DNA from: CAVZLD01 sp964522605
GTDB taxonomy: Bacteria; Planctomycetota; Planctomycetia; Pirellulales; Pirellulaceae
DNA length: 37,322 bases
Direction: 5' to 3'
Assembly: GCA_964522605.1 (NCBI GenBank)
Contig: CAZFWV010000031.1
Span: forward strand, 1 to 37,322
Position 1 is the stretch's first letter, and every line of letters starts with the position of its first letter. The translations under genes were made by a program, and so were the position numbers. The notes below the pieces were generated by a model that had not been told where the DNA came from, did no database searches, and worked only from the letters and a program-made list of their open reading frames with translations. Positions 26,676 through 35,800 of this stretch are shown here, one piece after another.

Positions 26676-27244
26676 GGCGCTTGCTCCTCCGATAATTCAC
26701 GCCGCAGCCAGGCTCGGATCGCCGTCCATTTTCGTTCGACGGTTCGCTTGGGTTTGCCAACCGCCTCGGCGATTTCGTCCATGTTCATCCCGGCGAAAAA
26801 ACGCAACTCTACAATTCTCGCATCGACCGGATCCAGCGACTCCAGTTTCTGGATCGACTCGTCCAGCGCGAGCACATCATCCATCCGATCGGTCGAGATC
26901 ACCATGTTTTCGTTGAGTGAAACGCGACGACCGCTGCCACCCCGCTTTTTCGACAAGCGGGCGCGCGCCTGGTCGACCAGGATCCGCCGCATCGCCTGTG
27001 CCCCGATCGCCAGGAAGTGGGATCGCCCCTGCCACGAAACATCTTCTTGCCGCGCCAGTCGCAGGAACGCCTCGTGCACCAACGCCGTGGGCTGCAGGAG
27101 GTGTCCGGGGTTCTCGCGGGATAGGTAGCTGGCCGCGAGTTGGCGGAGTTCGTCATAGACCATCTCCGCCAGTCGGTGAACGTCTTTGTCCTCTCCCCGA
27201 CAAAGCGCTGCCAGGATTTCCGTTGTGTCATTCGAATGCGCCAT
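26672..27244 (-). CDS. ECF-type RNA polymerase sigma factor
   Basis: A 190-residue ECF sigma factor of the planctomycete Sigma70_ECF type (TIGR02999-like). Region 2 includes LLQPTALVHEAFLRLARQED (49-68). Region 4 is the C-terminal helix-turn-helix, ending LRFFAGMNMDEIAEAVGKPK and RTVERKWTAIRAWLRREL. There is no recognisable anti-sigma gene next to it; the kinase gene, with a 4-nt overlap, is the likely regulator. The start is ATG 27244 with no good ribosome binding site. It is the first gene of a two-gene operon, divergent from the HTH gene at 27713. Confidence 0.9.
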   Translation of the reverse strand: MAHSNDTTEILAALCRGEDKDVHRLAEMVYDELRQLAASYLSRENPGHLLQPTALVHEAFLRLARQEDVSWQGRSHFLAIGAQAMRRILVDQARARLSKKRGGSGRRVSLNENMVISTDRMDDVLALDESIQKLESLDPVDARIVELRFFAGMNMDEIAEAVGKPKRTVERKWTAIRAWLRRELSEEQAP

Positions 27245-27624
27245 AGGAATGGGCCGTCAGACGAGTCGATTGGAGAAGAGCATTGCTGAACCTCGCCGGC
27301 GGCGTGAACATCACCGTCAGCGACCATTCATTGTAATCGGTCCGCGGAGCGCACGGGACTGCCTCGGCCCGAAGACGCTGGACCAGAATTCGCGAACCGG
27401 GGCCCGGCGCGGGGATTGAACGGCCGAAGGGAGTCTGCCGACCGGAATTCACAAAATGGGCAAGCTTTTCGCGGCAGACAGGATGGGTTTCTTCGCCGCT
27501 TCGCCCTCCGTAACCCAACGTCCCTCACCAGGTCGCAACCGCGGAAATGTCAAGTTCTTGGCGGAGGGAAATCTTCGAATCCGCGTTACTTGCAGAACGG
27601 AGAAGGGGCTTCCGGCCCAAATCC

Positions 27625-27660
27625 ACCGGTCGCCGGCGGCACACGTCGTCGGCGACCGGT
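27625..27660 (+). promoter_or_regulatory. Long hairpin in the leader of the HTH gene
   Basis: ACCGGTCGCCG (27625-27635) pairs perfectly with CGGCGACCGGT (27650-27660). Allowing two G-U pairs the stem extends to 16 bp with an ACAC loop. It ends 52 nt before the ATG. A regulatory role is inferred. Confidence 0.5.
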
Positions 27661-27685
27661 ACTCGGCGGCCCATCCGGCGTCAGA

Positions 27686-27700
27686 TGCTGCTTCGCAGCA
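27686..27700 (+). promoter_or_regulatory. Hairpin adjacent to the ribosome binding site
   Basis: TGCTGC-TTC-GCAGCA, a perfect 6-bp stem, immediately followed by AAGGGA (27701-27706) and, 6 nt later, the ATG at 27713. Its core CTGCTTCGCAG recurs just after the stop, at 28385-28395. Confidence 0.5.
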
Positions 27701-27712
27701 AAGGGACTCACG

Positions 27713-28380
27713 ATGGACAAACCTACCCCAACCAACGGCAAACNNNNNNNNNNNNNNNNNNNNNNNNNNNNNNNNNNNNNNNNNNNNNNNNNNNNNNNNN
27801 NNNNNNNNNNNNNNNNNNNNNNNNNNNNNNNNNNNNNNNNNNNACCAACGGCAAATCGGTCGGCAATTCGAACGGCTACGGCGTTCCGGTTCGCTGGCAT
27901 CGCATTCGGACGATTCGGCAGCGCGAGGGCATCTCGCTCAAGACCATCTCTCGCCGTTCTCACATTGGTATGCAGCGTCTGCGTCAGGAAGAGGTAGAAA
28001 CGCGTGATTTGACGCTTTCGCAGTTGTATGCATGGCAAAAGGCGCTTCGCGTCCCCATCAGTGAGTTGGTGGTGGATGCCGAGGAGGCGCTGGAGGAGAA
28101 GGTCCGTTTGCGTGCCGCCTTGCTGCGGTTGACGCGCACGGCGAAGACCATTCTGCGGGAGTGTCCCAAGGGGCCGGTGCGCAACTTGGCCAATACGATG
28201 CTGCACCAAATCTACGAGGTGATGCCCGAGGCGGAAGCGATGAATGCCTGGAACGAGGTGGGACAGCGGCGGAGCCCGAGGGATGTTCCACGAATCATTG
28301 AACAAATCGTGCCTACCGGCGCTGCCGCAATCTGGAAAACGTCGGACGACACGACCGGTTACAGCACGTGTGACCTCTGA
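27713..28380 (+). CDS. HTH (XRE-like) regulator, interrupted by an assembly gap
   Basis: A probable DNA-binding regulator of about 190 or more residues. It begins MDKPTPTNGK, then 100 N, then TNGKSVGNSNGYG. The recognisable part, WHRIRTIRQREGISLKTISR (about 20 residues), with RSHIGMQRLRQEE and LTLSQLYAWQKALRVPISEL, is an XRE-like helix-turn-helix. The C-terminal half is helical and unrecognised. AAGGGA sits 6 nt before the ATG. The two parts are not in frame across 100 N: a gap of 2 modulo 3 is needed. TNGK appears on both sides, suggesting a 15-bp tandem repeat (PTNGK) that broke the assembly. It is divergent from the sigma factor. Confidence 0.75.
27744..27843. other. Assembly gap, 100 N, inside the HTH gene
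   Basis: The 12 bases ACCAACGGCAAA lie on both sides. The length of 100 breaks the reading frame, so the true length differs. Confidence 0.95.
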
Positions 28381-28399
28381 GGACCTGCTTCGCAGATCC
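28381..28399 (+). terminator. Hairpin just after the HTH stop
   Basis: GGACCTGC-TTC-GCAGATCC, an 8-bp stem with one mismatch, beginning the base after TGA. It shares its core with the hairpin before the start codon. There is no T-run, so the terminator role is weak. Confidence 0.35.
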
Positions 28400-28502
28400 G
28401 TAGGCCGACTTGTCTCAAGTCGGCCTGGGGACATCGACCGGTCGATTCTCGTTAAGCTCGCGAATTCGGCGGGCGTGCTGACTTGAGACAAGTCGGCCTA
28501 CG
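28400..28502. repeat. Paired palindromic repeat (CCGACTTG...CAAGTCGG), copy 2
   Basis: Units near 28400-28424 and 28477-28502 are inverted copies of each other and each is self-complementary, with CGTAGG and CCTACG outer ends. Only the outer units resemble copy 1 at 4978-5043; the 52-nt interior differs. The 376-nt region 28381-28756 has no gene. Confidence 0.85.
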
Positions 28503-28756
28503 GGAAACGGCGCGCAATCTCCTAGCTCTCCGGATGGCGTTTTGTATCCCCACCAGAATCGGCGAGAGCGGACGCGTACTTCGTTGGATCGAGTCGTTTT
28601 CTCTGGCCTCTTCCGCGCAATCTGGCTAGACTGATCCTGGCGGATTACGGGACATCGCAAGAGGATTGGGCGGTTCGCTTCGATTAGAGCCTTCAGGCAT
28701 CCCGGTGTCGGTGGGCGGTCTGATCGTCGAGGAAGCGGACGGGGAGTAGAAGCGCA

Positions 28757-31498
28757 GTGGCGGTCACGGGGCGGTTCAAGCGGCTACGCCGCGCAACGTT
28801 CGAAACGCTGGAATCTCGCCAGCTTCTCGCGGCGGACTACGTGATTCAGATCAGCGTGGATGGATTAGCGTCCCGATGGCTCGAGCCGCTCGTGGAACAG
28901 GTCGGCCGCCTGCCGAACTTCCAACGTTTGGCGCGCGAAGGGACTTCGACGACGAACGCGCGCACCGATTTCAGTCTTACGAATACGCTGCCCAACCATG
29001 CCTCGATGCTGACCGGTCGTCCCAGCTTGCCATCCTTTGGTCAGCCCCTTTCTGTCGCGCACAATTGGACGAGCAATTCCGACCCGGCCCCCGGCGTGAC
29101 GTTACACAACAATCATCCGAATGTCGATTACATCGCGAGCGTATTCGATGTCGTTCACGATCGCGGCGGCCGAACCGGCTTGTTCACCGGCAAGAGCAAG
29201 TTCTCGCTGTTCGACGTCTCCTACAATGCCACGCACGGTGCTTCCGACAATGATCCATCGGGGGGGGACAACGGTCGGGACAAACTGGATGTGTACGTGC
29301 TGCAGGGCGACAGTCAGCAACTGGTTTCTCAATTCCTGTCCGCGCTCGATCAGAACCGGTTTGATTACAGCCTTCTGCACTTGACCGACCCGGACTCAGT
29401 CGGGCATCAATACGGATGGGGCTCGGCGCAGTGGAACACGGCCGTCGAACAGGTTGATGATTATTTGGGCCAAGTGATTCAGGCGGTTCAATCGAATCCG
29501 GCACTCAGCGGAAGGACGGCAATCCTGGTCACAGCCGATCATGGAGGTGGTCGATCTGGCCACGAGGATCCGGGGCAGATCGACAATTATCGGATTCCCT
29601 TCTACTTGTGGGGTCCACAGATTCCGGAAGACGCCGACGTTTACGATGTATTTTCTGCCGTGCTGGCCAATCCTGGCGCGATGCGTCCCGACTACAACAC
29701 GTCGCCCGCGCCAATCCGAAATGGAGATGCGGCGAACGTGGCGACGGCTCTTCTTGGATACCCTGTCGTCCCCGGTTCGTGGCTAGTCGACCTCCATGGG
29801 TGTATTTCTTCCACATCCGTCGGCTGTCAGAAGGAACCGGTGGACGAACCTGCCTACGATTTCGGCGACGCTCCATTTCCGTACCGCACGACGCAGTCCC
29901 TATCGGGTGCCTATCATCGCATCGAAAGTGGCTTCTACTTGGGTGCCGCCATTGACGCCGAAGCCGATGGTCAACCGGAGCAGAATGCGAATGGGGACGA
30001 TTTCCAAGGCGACGATGAAGACGGCGTTGTCGTCGTCGGCAGCCTGCGTGCGGGGCAGGCCGGTACACTCGAAATCACCGCGTCTCAAGATGGATACCTG
30101 CAGGCATGGATCGACTGGAACCGAGACGGGGATTGGGCGGATCTAGGTGAGCACATTCTGCAGGACGTTGCTCTGTCCGAGGGCGTCAATCCGATCAGCA
30201 TCAACGTACCGGCGGGAAGTGCCGACGGTTCGGTGGTCGCCCGGTTTCGGTTTTCACGCGAGACCGGACTTTCCTCGAGCGGGCCGGCGGCGTCGGGGGA
30301 GGTGGAGGACTATCGCTTTTCGATCGAACGCCCTGTCGTCATCAAACCGCTCGTGGCGACCAATGATGCGTATAAGCTCCGGTTCGGAGCCACCAACGCC
30401 GTGCTGAATGTACTGCAGAACGATCGGGGGAATGGTCGCTTGACGCTACGCAGTGTCGGCACGCCGGATCAAGGAGGTCAGGTCGTCGTTCAGTCGGATC
30501 TGACGTCGTTGCGCTACACGCCGCGGGAGGGCTTCGTCGGGCTGGAGACGTTCACCTACAATGTTGAGGATGCGGAGGGGCAGGAGGCGTCGGCGCGAGT
30601 CACCGTCCAAATCGAACCTCCCGTGGCCAACGAAGATCGAGTTCAGTTCCGCTTGGAAGTCGTTGGGCCAGATGGCGTGCCGCTCCCCGAATTACGCGTC
30701 GGAGATCCGTTCACCTTTGCGGTCTACGTTCAGGATGTTCGTCCGTCCGGTACGGGTGTCGCCGCCGCGTTCCTGGATATTTCCTTCACCGCGGAGTCTG
30801 TCGCTGCGGCCGGATCGGTCGAGCACGGTCCGGCGTATTCGACTCAGACCAGCGGTCAAGTCACGGCCGGACAGATCGATGAAGCCGGCGGGCGCACCGA
30901 CTCGCCATCGCTTGGCACCGAAGAACAACTGCTCTTCCGCGTTCCTTTCAAAGCTCGACATCGAGGACCGGTCACCTTCACGTTGGAGCCGGCGGATGAG
31001 GCCGAGCACACGGTGGAACTGAAGGGAGTCCCGGAACCCATTCCACCGGTCCGTTGGCTTGCCGATCCGTTGACCGTCATGATCGCTTCGTTTCAAAACG
31101 AATCGGAGGCCGAAGATGTCGACAACGATGGATGGATCACACCTCTCGATGCCCTGTTGGTAATCAACGATTTGAACAACCGTGGTGCTCGGGATCTGAC
31201 CGACACCGACGAACGCCCGGAACATCTGATCGACGTCAATGGAGACGACTATGTCTCGGCCGTCGACGCACTATTAGTCATCAATCGCCTGAATTCCTCT
31301 TCGACGCAGTTTGGTGCAACGGGCCGGTCGCAGGAGGAGCGGCCGGCAGAAGCTTTGTCGGAGAATTCTGCGGGAATCGAGGGAACGATCGACGATTTGC
31401 TGTGGGACCTCGCCTCACTGGACTTCGATGATTTTCTGAAACGGCGATTCCTCGCGAATAGGTCTCCCTCGCGTCAGCCATCCCCCCCATCGACATAA
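28757..31498 (+). CDS. Exported phosphodiesterase-like protein with GEVED, cohesin-like and dockerin modules
   Basis: A 913-residue surface protein. The N-terminus RATFETLESRQLLAAD (12-27) is the planctomycete LEPR-type export motif. Residues about 28-345 form an alkaline phosphatase/nucleotide-phosphodiesterase fold: VDG (34-36), probable nucleophile T77 before LPNH, DPDSVGH (211-217), ADHGG (260-264) and H269, which fit a two-metal site. A GEVED domain spans about 435-525 (GEVED 514-518). A cadherin/Ig-like domain (about 530-620) and a cohesin-like region (about 625-757) follow. The C-terminus has dockerin-like repeats DVDNDGWITPLDALLVIN and DVNGDDYVSAVDALLVIN (787-843). GTG start with GGGGAG 10 nt upstream. 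Substrate unknown. It precedes the GT2 gene by 161 nt. Confidence 0.85.
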   Translation: MAVTGRFKRLRRATFETLESRQLLAADYVIQISVDGLASRWLEPLVEQVGRLPNFQRLAREGTSTTNARTDFSLTNTLPNHASMLTGRPSLPSFGQPLSVAHNWTSNSDPAPGVTLHNNHPNVDYIASVFDVVHDRGGRTGLFTGKSKFSLFDVSYNATHGASDNDPSGGDNGRDKLDVYVLQGDSQQLVSQFLSALDQNRFDYSLLHLTDPDSVGHQYGWGSAQWNTAVEQVDDYLGQVIQAVQSNPALSGRTAILVTADHGGGRSGHEDPGQIDNYRIPFYLWGPQIPEDADVYDVFSAVLANPGAMRPDYNTSPAPIRNGDAANVATALLGYPVVPGSWLVDLHGCISSTSVGCQKEPVDEPAYDFGDAPFPYRTTQSLSGAYHRIESGFYLGAAIDAEADGQPEQNANGDDFQGDDEDGVVVVGSLRAGQAGTLEITASQDGYLQAWIDWNRDGDWADLGEHILQDVALSEGVNPISINVPAGSADGSVVARFRFSRETGLSSSGPAASGEVEDYRFSIERPVVIKPLVATNDAYKLRFGATNAVLNVLQNDRGNGRLTLRSVGTPDQGGQVVVQSDLTSLRYTPREGFVGLETFTYNVEDAEGQEASARVTVQIEPPVANEDRVQFRLEVVGPDGVPLPELRVGDPFTFAVYVQDVRPSGTGVAAAFLDISFTAESVAAAGSVEHGPAYSTQTSGQVTAGQIDEAGGRTDSPSLGTEEQLLFRVPFKARHRGPVTFTLEPADEAEHTVELKGVPEPIPPVRWLADPLTVMIASFQNESEAEDVDNDGWITPLDALLVINDLNNRGARDLTDTDERPEHLIDVNGDDYVSAVDALLVINRLNSSSTQFGATGRSQEERPAEALSENSAGIEGTIDDLLWDLASLDFDDFLKRRFLANRSPSRQPSPPST

Positions 31499-31659
31499 TC
31501 GTTCCTGTCCGTCACCTGGCCAGAATGAGGCCCCCGATTCGATCAGGGCAATTTTCGTCCGATGGTGGCGGAGGCGAAGGAACGGATCCACACTATTACG
31601 AAGACCTTCATTGCACCGCGCGAGAGAGATCGCGCCTTTTTCAATCAGATTCTCGCTCC

Positions 31660-32580
31660 ATGTCCGGCATTTCGATTCTTATTCCCGCCCGCAATGAGAG
31701 TAAGACCATCGCCCGCACCCTGCGGTCGGTCATCGGGCAGATTCCCGCCGGGCATGAGTATGAGCTGATCGTCTGCGATAATGGGTCCACGGACGACACG
31801 CCCGAACAAGTCGCTCAACTCGCAAGCCAGCACGAACATGTCCGGCTGATTCACGAACCGCGGGCCGGGAAAACTCATGCCTGGAATCGCCTGTTTCATT
31901 CGGCCCGCTTCGACATCGCGATTTTCATGGATGCCGATGTGATTCCGGCCGAAGGTTTCATCGAGCGGCTCGAGTCGGCGCTCTCGGAAGACCCGGACCT
32001 GGTCCTCGCCGGTGCGTACTCCACACCATTTCGCAAAAATCTCGGCTGGCGTCATCGAATGGTCGCCGCCATCACGCAGCCGAATCGGTATCAGTCCTGG
32101 ATCGTCGGTCGACTCTACGCGCTCAAACGAACGCCGTTCCTGCAGCGGATGCGTCAGTTCGGGATGGAAGAGATGCCGGAAATCTGTGCCGCCGAGGACA
32201 CTTGGGTCAGCCTGGTCGCCGGCCAGGGGCATTGGCGGATTGTTCCCGAAGCGGTCGTTTACCACATGCCCTACACGTTCGTCGAATTCGCGCGGATCGA
32301 ACGCCGGCACTTACTGAGCCTGCAAACGCTGCGGCAAAAGTGTCCCCAATTGGTCCAACAAGCCGGACTGGAGCGGAGCCGACGGGACTTGATCCTCACG
32401 AAGTTCATGGAGGTTGCCAAGACGAAAGGCCTGACCGCAAAAGTCTGTACGCTGTTGCGGCTGCCCATCGTGGGACTGGTTCGGCGGAGAATCCACCGCC
32501 AGTTGCGGCAGGGGAAAGCGACCCCCTTCACGTGGGAGGTTTCCGAAGCCTCGAAGAACCTCCCCTCTCGCACGGAATAA
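31660..32580 (+). CDS. GT2 family glycosyltransferase
   Basis: A 306-residue glycosyltransferase of family 2. Motifs include ISILIPARNES (4-14), CDNGSTDDTP (39-48), metal-binding DADV (91-94) and EDTW (179-182), followed by a helical tail rich in arginine. There is no membrane segment, so it is probably peripheral to the inner membrane. It lacks the DTQCGF motif of the GT2 at 2167-2982, so it is a different subfamily. The start is uncertain: the ATG at 31660 fits the fold, but no ribosome binding site is evident and the frame stays open upstream to 31525. Its acceptor is unknown; surface polysaccharide or glycoprotein synthesis is plausible. Confidence 0.85.
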   Translation: MSGISILIPARNESKTIARTLRSVIGQIPAGHEYELIVCDNGSTDDTPEQVAQLASQHEHVRLIHEPRAGKTHAWNRLFHSARFDIAIFMDADVIPAEGFIERLESALSEDPDLVLAGAYSTPFRKNLGWRHRMVAAITQPNRYQSWIVGRLYALKRTPFLQRMRQFGMEEMPEICAAEDTWVSLVAGQGHWRIVPEAVVYHMPYTFVEFARIERRHLLSLQTLRQKCPQLVQQAGLERSRRDLILTKFMEVAKTKGLTAKVCTLLRLPIVGLVRRRIHRQLRQGKATPFTWEVSEASKNLPSRTE

Positions 32581-32681
32581 CGGCTGTTCGCGGGGTCATG
32601 CCGCGGTCCAAATCCCTGATCTTCTGCAGCGGGTATCTCCCGTTGAATCGAATTCGGCGGCGGCTCGGATCTCCGAAGTTA

Positions 32682-32711
32682 TTCCCACAATCCCCGCCAG
32701 CTGTTTACAAT
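32682..32711 (+). promoter_or_regulatory. Possible sigma-70-type promoter for the propeller gene
   Basis: TTCCCA (32682-32687), an 18-nt spacer, then TACAAT (32706-32711), about 90 nt before the ATG at 32801. The match is moderate and there is no experimental support. Confidence 0.25.
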
Positions 32712-32800
32712 ACCCGCAGGTTATCGACCGGGATCCAGCACCCTGACTGAGTGAGTTCGGGGGGGACTCGGAACACACAACGGAAAACAGAACTCGCTTT

Positions 32801-35800
32801 ATGTTTTTTCAACGCATTTTCGTGGGCATCGTCATTTCGTGTTGGCTCGGATTCTTGGGGATGGCGGTCGACGCCGGCGATTGGCCGATGTGGCGGTACG
32901 ACGCGGGACGAACAGCCGCCTCCGGCGACGAGCTCCCCGCCCAGCTCACGCTGCAGTGGACAAGAACTTACTCGCCGCGTACCCAGGTTTGGGACGACCC
33001 ATTAAACAACGACATGATGCCCTACGATCGGGTCTTCGAGCCGGTCGTGATGGACGGTCGCATGTTTGTCGGGTTCAACGATCAGGACCAAGTCCAGGCA
33101 CTCGATGTCCGCGACGGCAGCGTTCTGTGGACCTTCTATACCGAGGGTCCCGTGCGGCTTCCGCCCGTCGGGTACCGCGACTGCGTGATGTTCACCAGTG
33201 ACGACGGCCATCTTTACTGCGTCGATGCGGCAACCGGCCGTCTGCGATGGCGGTTTCGTGGCGGTCCGTCGTCGACCCATGTTTTGGGCAATGAGCGACT
33301 GATCTCGGCTTGGCCGGCACGTGGGGGGCCGGTGATCGCTGACGACCAGGTTTATTTTGCGGCGAGCATTTGGCCCTTCATGGGAACTTACATCTATGCG
33401 TTGGATGCCCGCACCGGCAGCGTCATCTGGCTGAACGACAAGACATCGGCGGACTACATCGAGCAACCCCACAGCGCGCCTTCGTTTGCGGGAGTCGCGC
33501 CGCAGGGCGCCTTGGTCGTATGTGGTGATTACCTGATTGTCCCCGGGGGACGGAGTGTGCCCGCGGTGTTTGACCGCAAGACGGGCGAATTGATGCACTT
33601 CGAACTCAATGCGGGCGGCAAGGGAAACGGCGGTTCGCTGGTCATGGCCAAGGGTAGTGAGTTCTTTGTCCACACGCGGGAACGGGGCGTGCGTGCCTTT
33701 GAACTCGCGACCGGTGCCAAGACCGAATTCACGACGAATGAGCCGGTGCTCGGCACAGAGTGGTTGTATGCGGCGGAGATTGCAGAGGAGGGGGAACGGA
33801 AATCGCAACCGATCATCCGCGCCTACGATGCGGACAAGAAGCCGGTCTGGGAGATCGCAGCGGACGGTCGCGGGGACTTGGTCCAGGCCGGTCGCCGACT
33901 CTATGCCGCGGGCGAGACGCAGATCACGGCAATCGACCTGCCAACCGCTTCGGGAGGTCGCGCTGCAATCGCATGGACGCTGCCCGTGGAAGGAACCGTC
34001 CTGCGTTTGCTGGCAGCCGCCGACCGACTCTTCGCAGTCACCGAGGACGGAACGATCCTGGCATTCGGCGCTGAATCTGGAACACCCCGACAGTGGAAGC
34101 AATCCAAAGAACGACCGGCGGTTGCGTCCCAGGCTCTCGCCCGGGCGGATGCCCTGCTCGACGATGCCGGTACTCGCGACGGGTATGCGCTGTGTTACGA
34201 GGTCGAAGATGAAGAACTACTCCAGGCAGTTGCACTCCGGTCCGAGCTGCATCTGATTGTGGTCGATCCGGATGGCGGGCGGGTCGAACGGTTACGGCAG
34301 ACGTTCGATCGCGCCGGTCTGTTAGGGACACGCGTCAGTGTTCACCAGTCGACACCGTCCGCGTTCGGCGCTCCGCCGTATCTGGCCAACGTCGTACTCA
34401 TTGGGTCCCCACTGGCAGCCAGTCTGACGAAGGATCCGAGTGGTTTCGATGGGGTTTTTCAGTCCGTTCGTCCTTATGGCGGATCGCTGATCCCGCTACT
34501 GACTTCGGATCAAGCAACGGCGTTTGCTGCGGCGGCAAGGCAGGCCGATTTATCGCGTGCCAGTATCGAGGAAGGATCCGCTCACATTCTGCTGCGGCGC
34601 GTGGGAGCGCTTGAAGGGTCGGGCGACTGGACGCACCAATACGGCGATATCGCCAATACGGTGAAATCTGACGACCGCTTGGTGATGGCGCCTCTGGGGC
34701 TGCTTTGGTTTGGTGGAAGCTCGAATCTCGACGTCCTACCCCGCCATGGCCACGGCCCACCGGAGCAGGTTATTGGGGGGCGACTGTTCATCGAAGGGAT
34801 GAATTCACTCAGTTGCCGTGATGTGTACACCGGGCGAGTGCTCTGGAAACATCAATTCGAAGATCTCGGCACGTTCGATATCTACTATGATGCCACGTAC
34901 GCGGATACGCCTCTCGATACGGCCTACAATCAGGTTCACATACCGGGGGCCAACGGTAGAGGCACGAACTATGTCGCCACCGAAGACGAAATTTACATCG
35001 TCGTCGGATCGGATTGCCAGGTTCTCGATGCAGCGACAGGCGAGTTAATCCGCGTGATTTCATTGCCGGGGGACGCCCAGGCGAATGATCGCAAATGGGG
35101 TTTCATCGGCATCTACAAAGACATCTTGCTCGGAGGGGATGGCTTTGCCGAGTATCGAAAGAAGTACGAGATTTCATTCAACGAAACCGATTCAAAACTG
35201 AGTGGCAACGCGGCCGGATATGGTTCGAAAAGTTACGACGTCTCCGCGAGCGCCGGTCTGATTGCCTTCGATCGACACACGGGCAAAGTCCTCTGGCGAT
35301 TACCCGCGCAATTCAGCTTCCTGCATAACGGCATTGTCGCCGGCGACGGTAAGGTGTTTTGTCTGGACAAGCTGCCGCAACCGGTCGAAGAAAAGCTGAA
35401 GCGTCGCGGGAAAGTCGCTCCAGACGGCTACCGGATTGTGGCCGTCGATGCGCAGACGGGGCAGCCGGTGTGGGAGGTTTCCCAGGGCGTTTTCGGTACC
35501 TGGCTGGGCTATTCCGAGGAGTATCAACTGCTGCTGCAAGCGGGAGCCCAGGCATCGGATCGACTGACGACGGAAGTTGGCGCAGGGATGGCGGTCTACG
35601 TCGGCGACACCGGGGAAGTCAAATGGCGGGATGACCAACGAGCTTACTCGGGCCCCTGCATCCTGCACCACGACACGATCCTCACCAATGCAAATGCCTA
35701 CAAGCTTTCCGCGGGTGCCTTCAGTTTGCTCGATGGAAGCCAGAAACTGGTTGACAACCCGATCACGGGTGAACCACAGCCCTGGCAGGTCTGTCGCGCG

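Larger units (their letters stand above)
27245..27712. other. 468-nt divergent intergenic region
   Basis: It lies between the sigma factor and HTH genes and must hold both promoters. No promoter was identified with confidence. The right end has two hairpins, listed separately, just before the HTH start codon. No gene is seen. Confidence 0.6.

Noticed and set aside
28757..31498. Cellulosome interpretation of the cohesin-like and dockerin-like modules
   Set aside because: There is no scaffoldin or glycoside hydrolase nearby, and planctomycetes use dockerin-like repeats widely in surface proteins.
33002..34102. Minus-strand open frame of 366 residues
   Set aside because: Antisense to the propeller protein; no domain or signal.
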